The notes under the pieces: generated by a model
The model's database searches: none
Seen by the model: only the letters and a program-made list of their open reading frames with translations
What the model was told of the DNA's origin: nothing
Shown: positions 63,706-64,000 of the stretch, piece by piece
Layout: the number at the start of each line of letters is the position of its first letter
Position numbering within the stretch: the stretch's first letter is position 1
Source of the DNA: Paraburkholderia sp. BL23I1N1
GTDB taxonomy: Bacteria > Pseudomonadota > Gammaproteobacteria > Burkholderiales > Burkholderiaceae
Assembly: GCF_003610295.1 (NCBI RefSeq)
Contig: NZ_RAPV01000001.1
Coordinates: forward strand, 1-64,000
Reading direction: 5' to 3'
DNA: 64,000 nt
Position numbers and translations under genes: made by a program

Positions 63706-64000
63706 ATGTGGATCAAGCGCAGCGACAGAATTCAACTCATCGGCGATGACATCGCACGCAGCGAAATCACGCCGCAGCGGGTCTTCGAGAACCGGCGGCG
63801 CGTGTTACAGGCGGCCGGCGCGGCCGTGCTCGGCAGTTTGATCGGTGTGAATGGCGACGCGCTGGCAGCGTATTCGTCGCCGGATCCGAAAGCGCAAAAG
63901 CTGGCGGCGAACACCAACCCGAAGTTCGTCGCGCTCGACAAGATCACGCCGTATAAAGACATCACCACGTACAACAACTATTACGAATTCGGCACCGACA
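63706..64000 (+). CDS. msrP: Periplasmic methionine sulfoxide reductase MsrP (YedY), N-terminal part
   Basis: Only the first 98 codons are in the window, from ATG 63706 after AAGGAG. The N-terminus has a twin-arginine signal (RRRVLQAAG at 30-38, then AAVLGSLIG). The mature start [20 protein letters not shown] followed by [16 protein letters not shown] matches the molybdopterin enzyme MsrP that repairs oxidised periplasmic proteins. Its membrane partner msrQ would be expected downstream, outside the window. No gene lies in 63570-63705. Confidence 0.93.
   Translation, partial: MWIKRSDRIQLIGDDIARSEITPQRVFENRRRVLQAAGAAVLGSLIGVNGDALAAYSSPDPKAQKLAANTNPKFVALDKITPYKDITTYNNYYEFGTD

Overview
The window is a stretch of a betaproteobacterial main chromosome, almost certainly Burkholderiaceae and most like Paraburkholderia. 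This rests on the high-GC codon use, the 16S gene, the gene order rrn - tRNAs - tuf - secE-nusG - rplKAJL - rpoBC - recQ - rpsL-rpsG-fusA-tuf - S10/spc/alpha, the c-type cytochrome system II genes (resB/ccsB), and a paaABCDE-DUF1835-TetR block like the one known in Burkholderia. Nearly all of it is conserved core genome. I see no transposase, integrase, prophage, CRISPR array or toxin-antitoxin module.

Layout. (1) 1-10,042: aromatic catabolism. The 5' end of a fused indolepyruvate ferredoxin oxidoreductase gene, a small secreted-peptide ORF, hppD with a divergent Lrp/AsnC regulator, a GNAT gene, the regulator paaR, a DUF1835 gene and the phenylacetyl-CoA epoxidase operon paaABCDE. A perfect 16-bp palindrome sits inside the paaA promoter. 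(2) 10,195-13,173: an FAD-dependent oxidoreductase and a secreted SGNH/GDSL hydrolase. (3) 13,203-18,998: an rRNA operon with two promoters, boxA sites, 16S, tRNA-Ile, tRNA-Ala, 23S, 5S and a terminator. (4) 19,065-33,120: tRNA-Tyr/Gly/Thr-tuf, tRNA-Trp-secE-nusG, rplKAJL and rpoBC. (5) 33,251-35,098: recQ, inserted between the rif and str blocks. (6) 35,151-54,714: the str, S10, spc and alpha blocks, ending at rplQ. (7) 54,859-64,000: cutA-dsbD, hemB, a probable small RNA, engB, cytochrome c4, resB-ccsB and the start of msrP.

How the genes work together. Region 1 can take aromatic 2-oxo acids either through homogentisate (HppD) or, by inference, through arylacetyl-CoA (IorA-type enzyme) into the PaaABCE epoxidase, with PaaR as the likely phenylacetyl-CoA-sensing repressor. 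Regions 3-6 build the transcription and translation machinery. Region 7 is mostly envelope redox chemistry: DsbD supplies periplasmic electrons, HemB makes haem precursor, ResB/CcsB attach haem to cytochromes such as the neighbouring c4, and MsrP repairs periplasmic methionine sulfoxide.

Points for a second look: an unannotated small-RNA candidate between hemB and engB with an anti-Shine-Dalgarno loop; single-base frameshifts in rpsC and the second tuf gene, both in homopolymer runs and probably sequence errors; operon-boundary hairpins whose 3' arm also spells a -10 box; and tandem palindromes upstream of hppD. No clearly novel multi-gene system is present.
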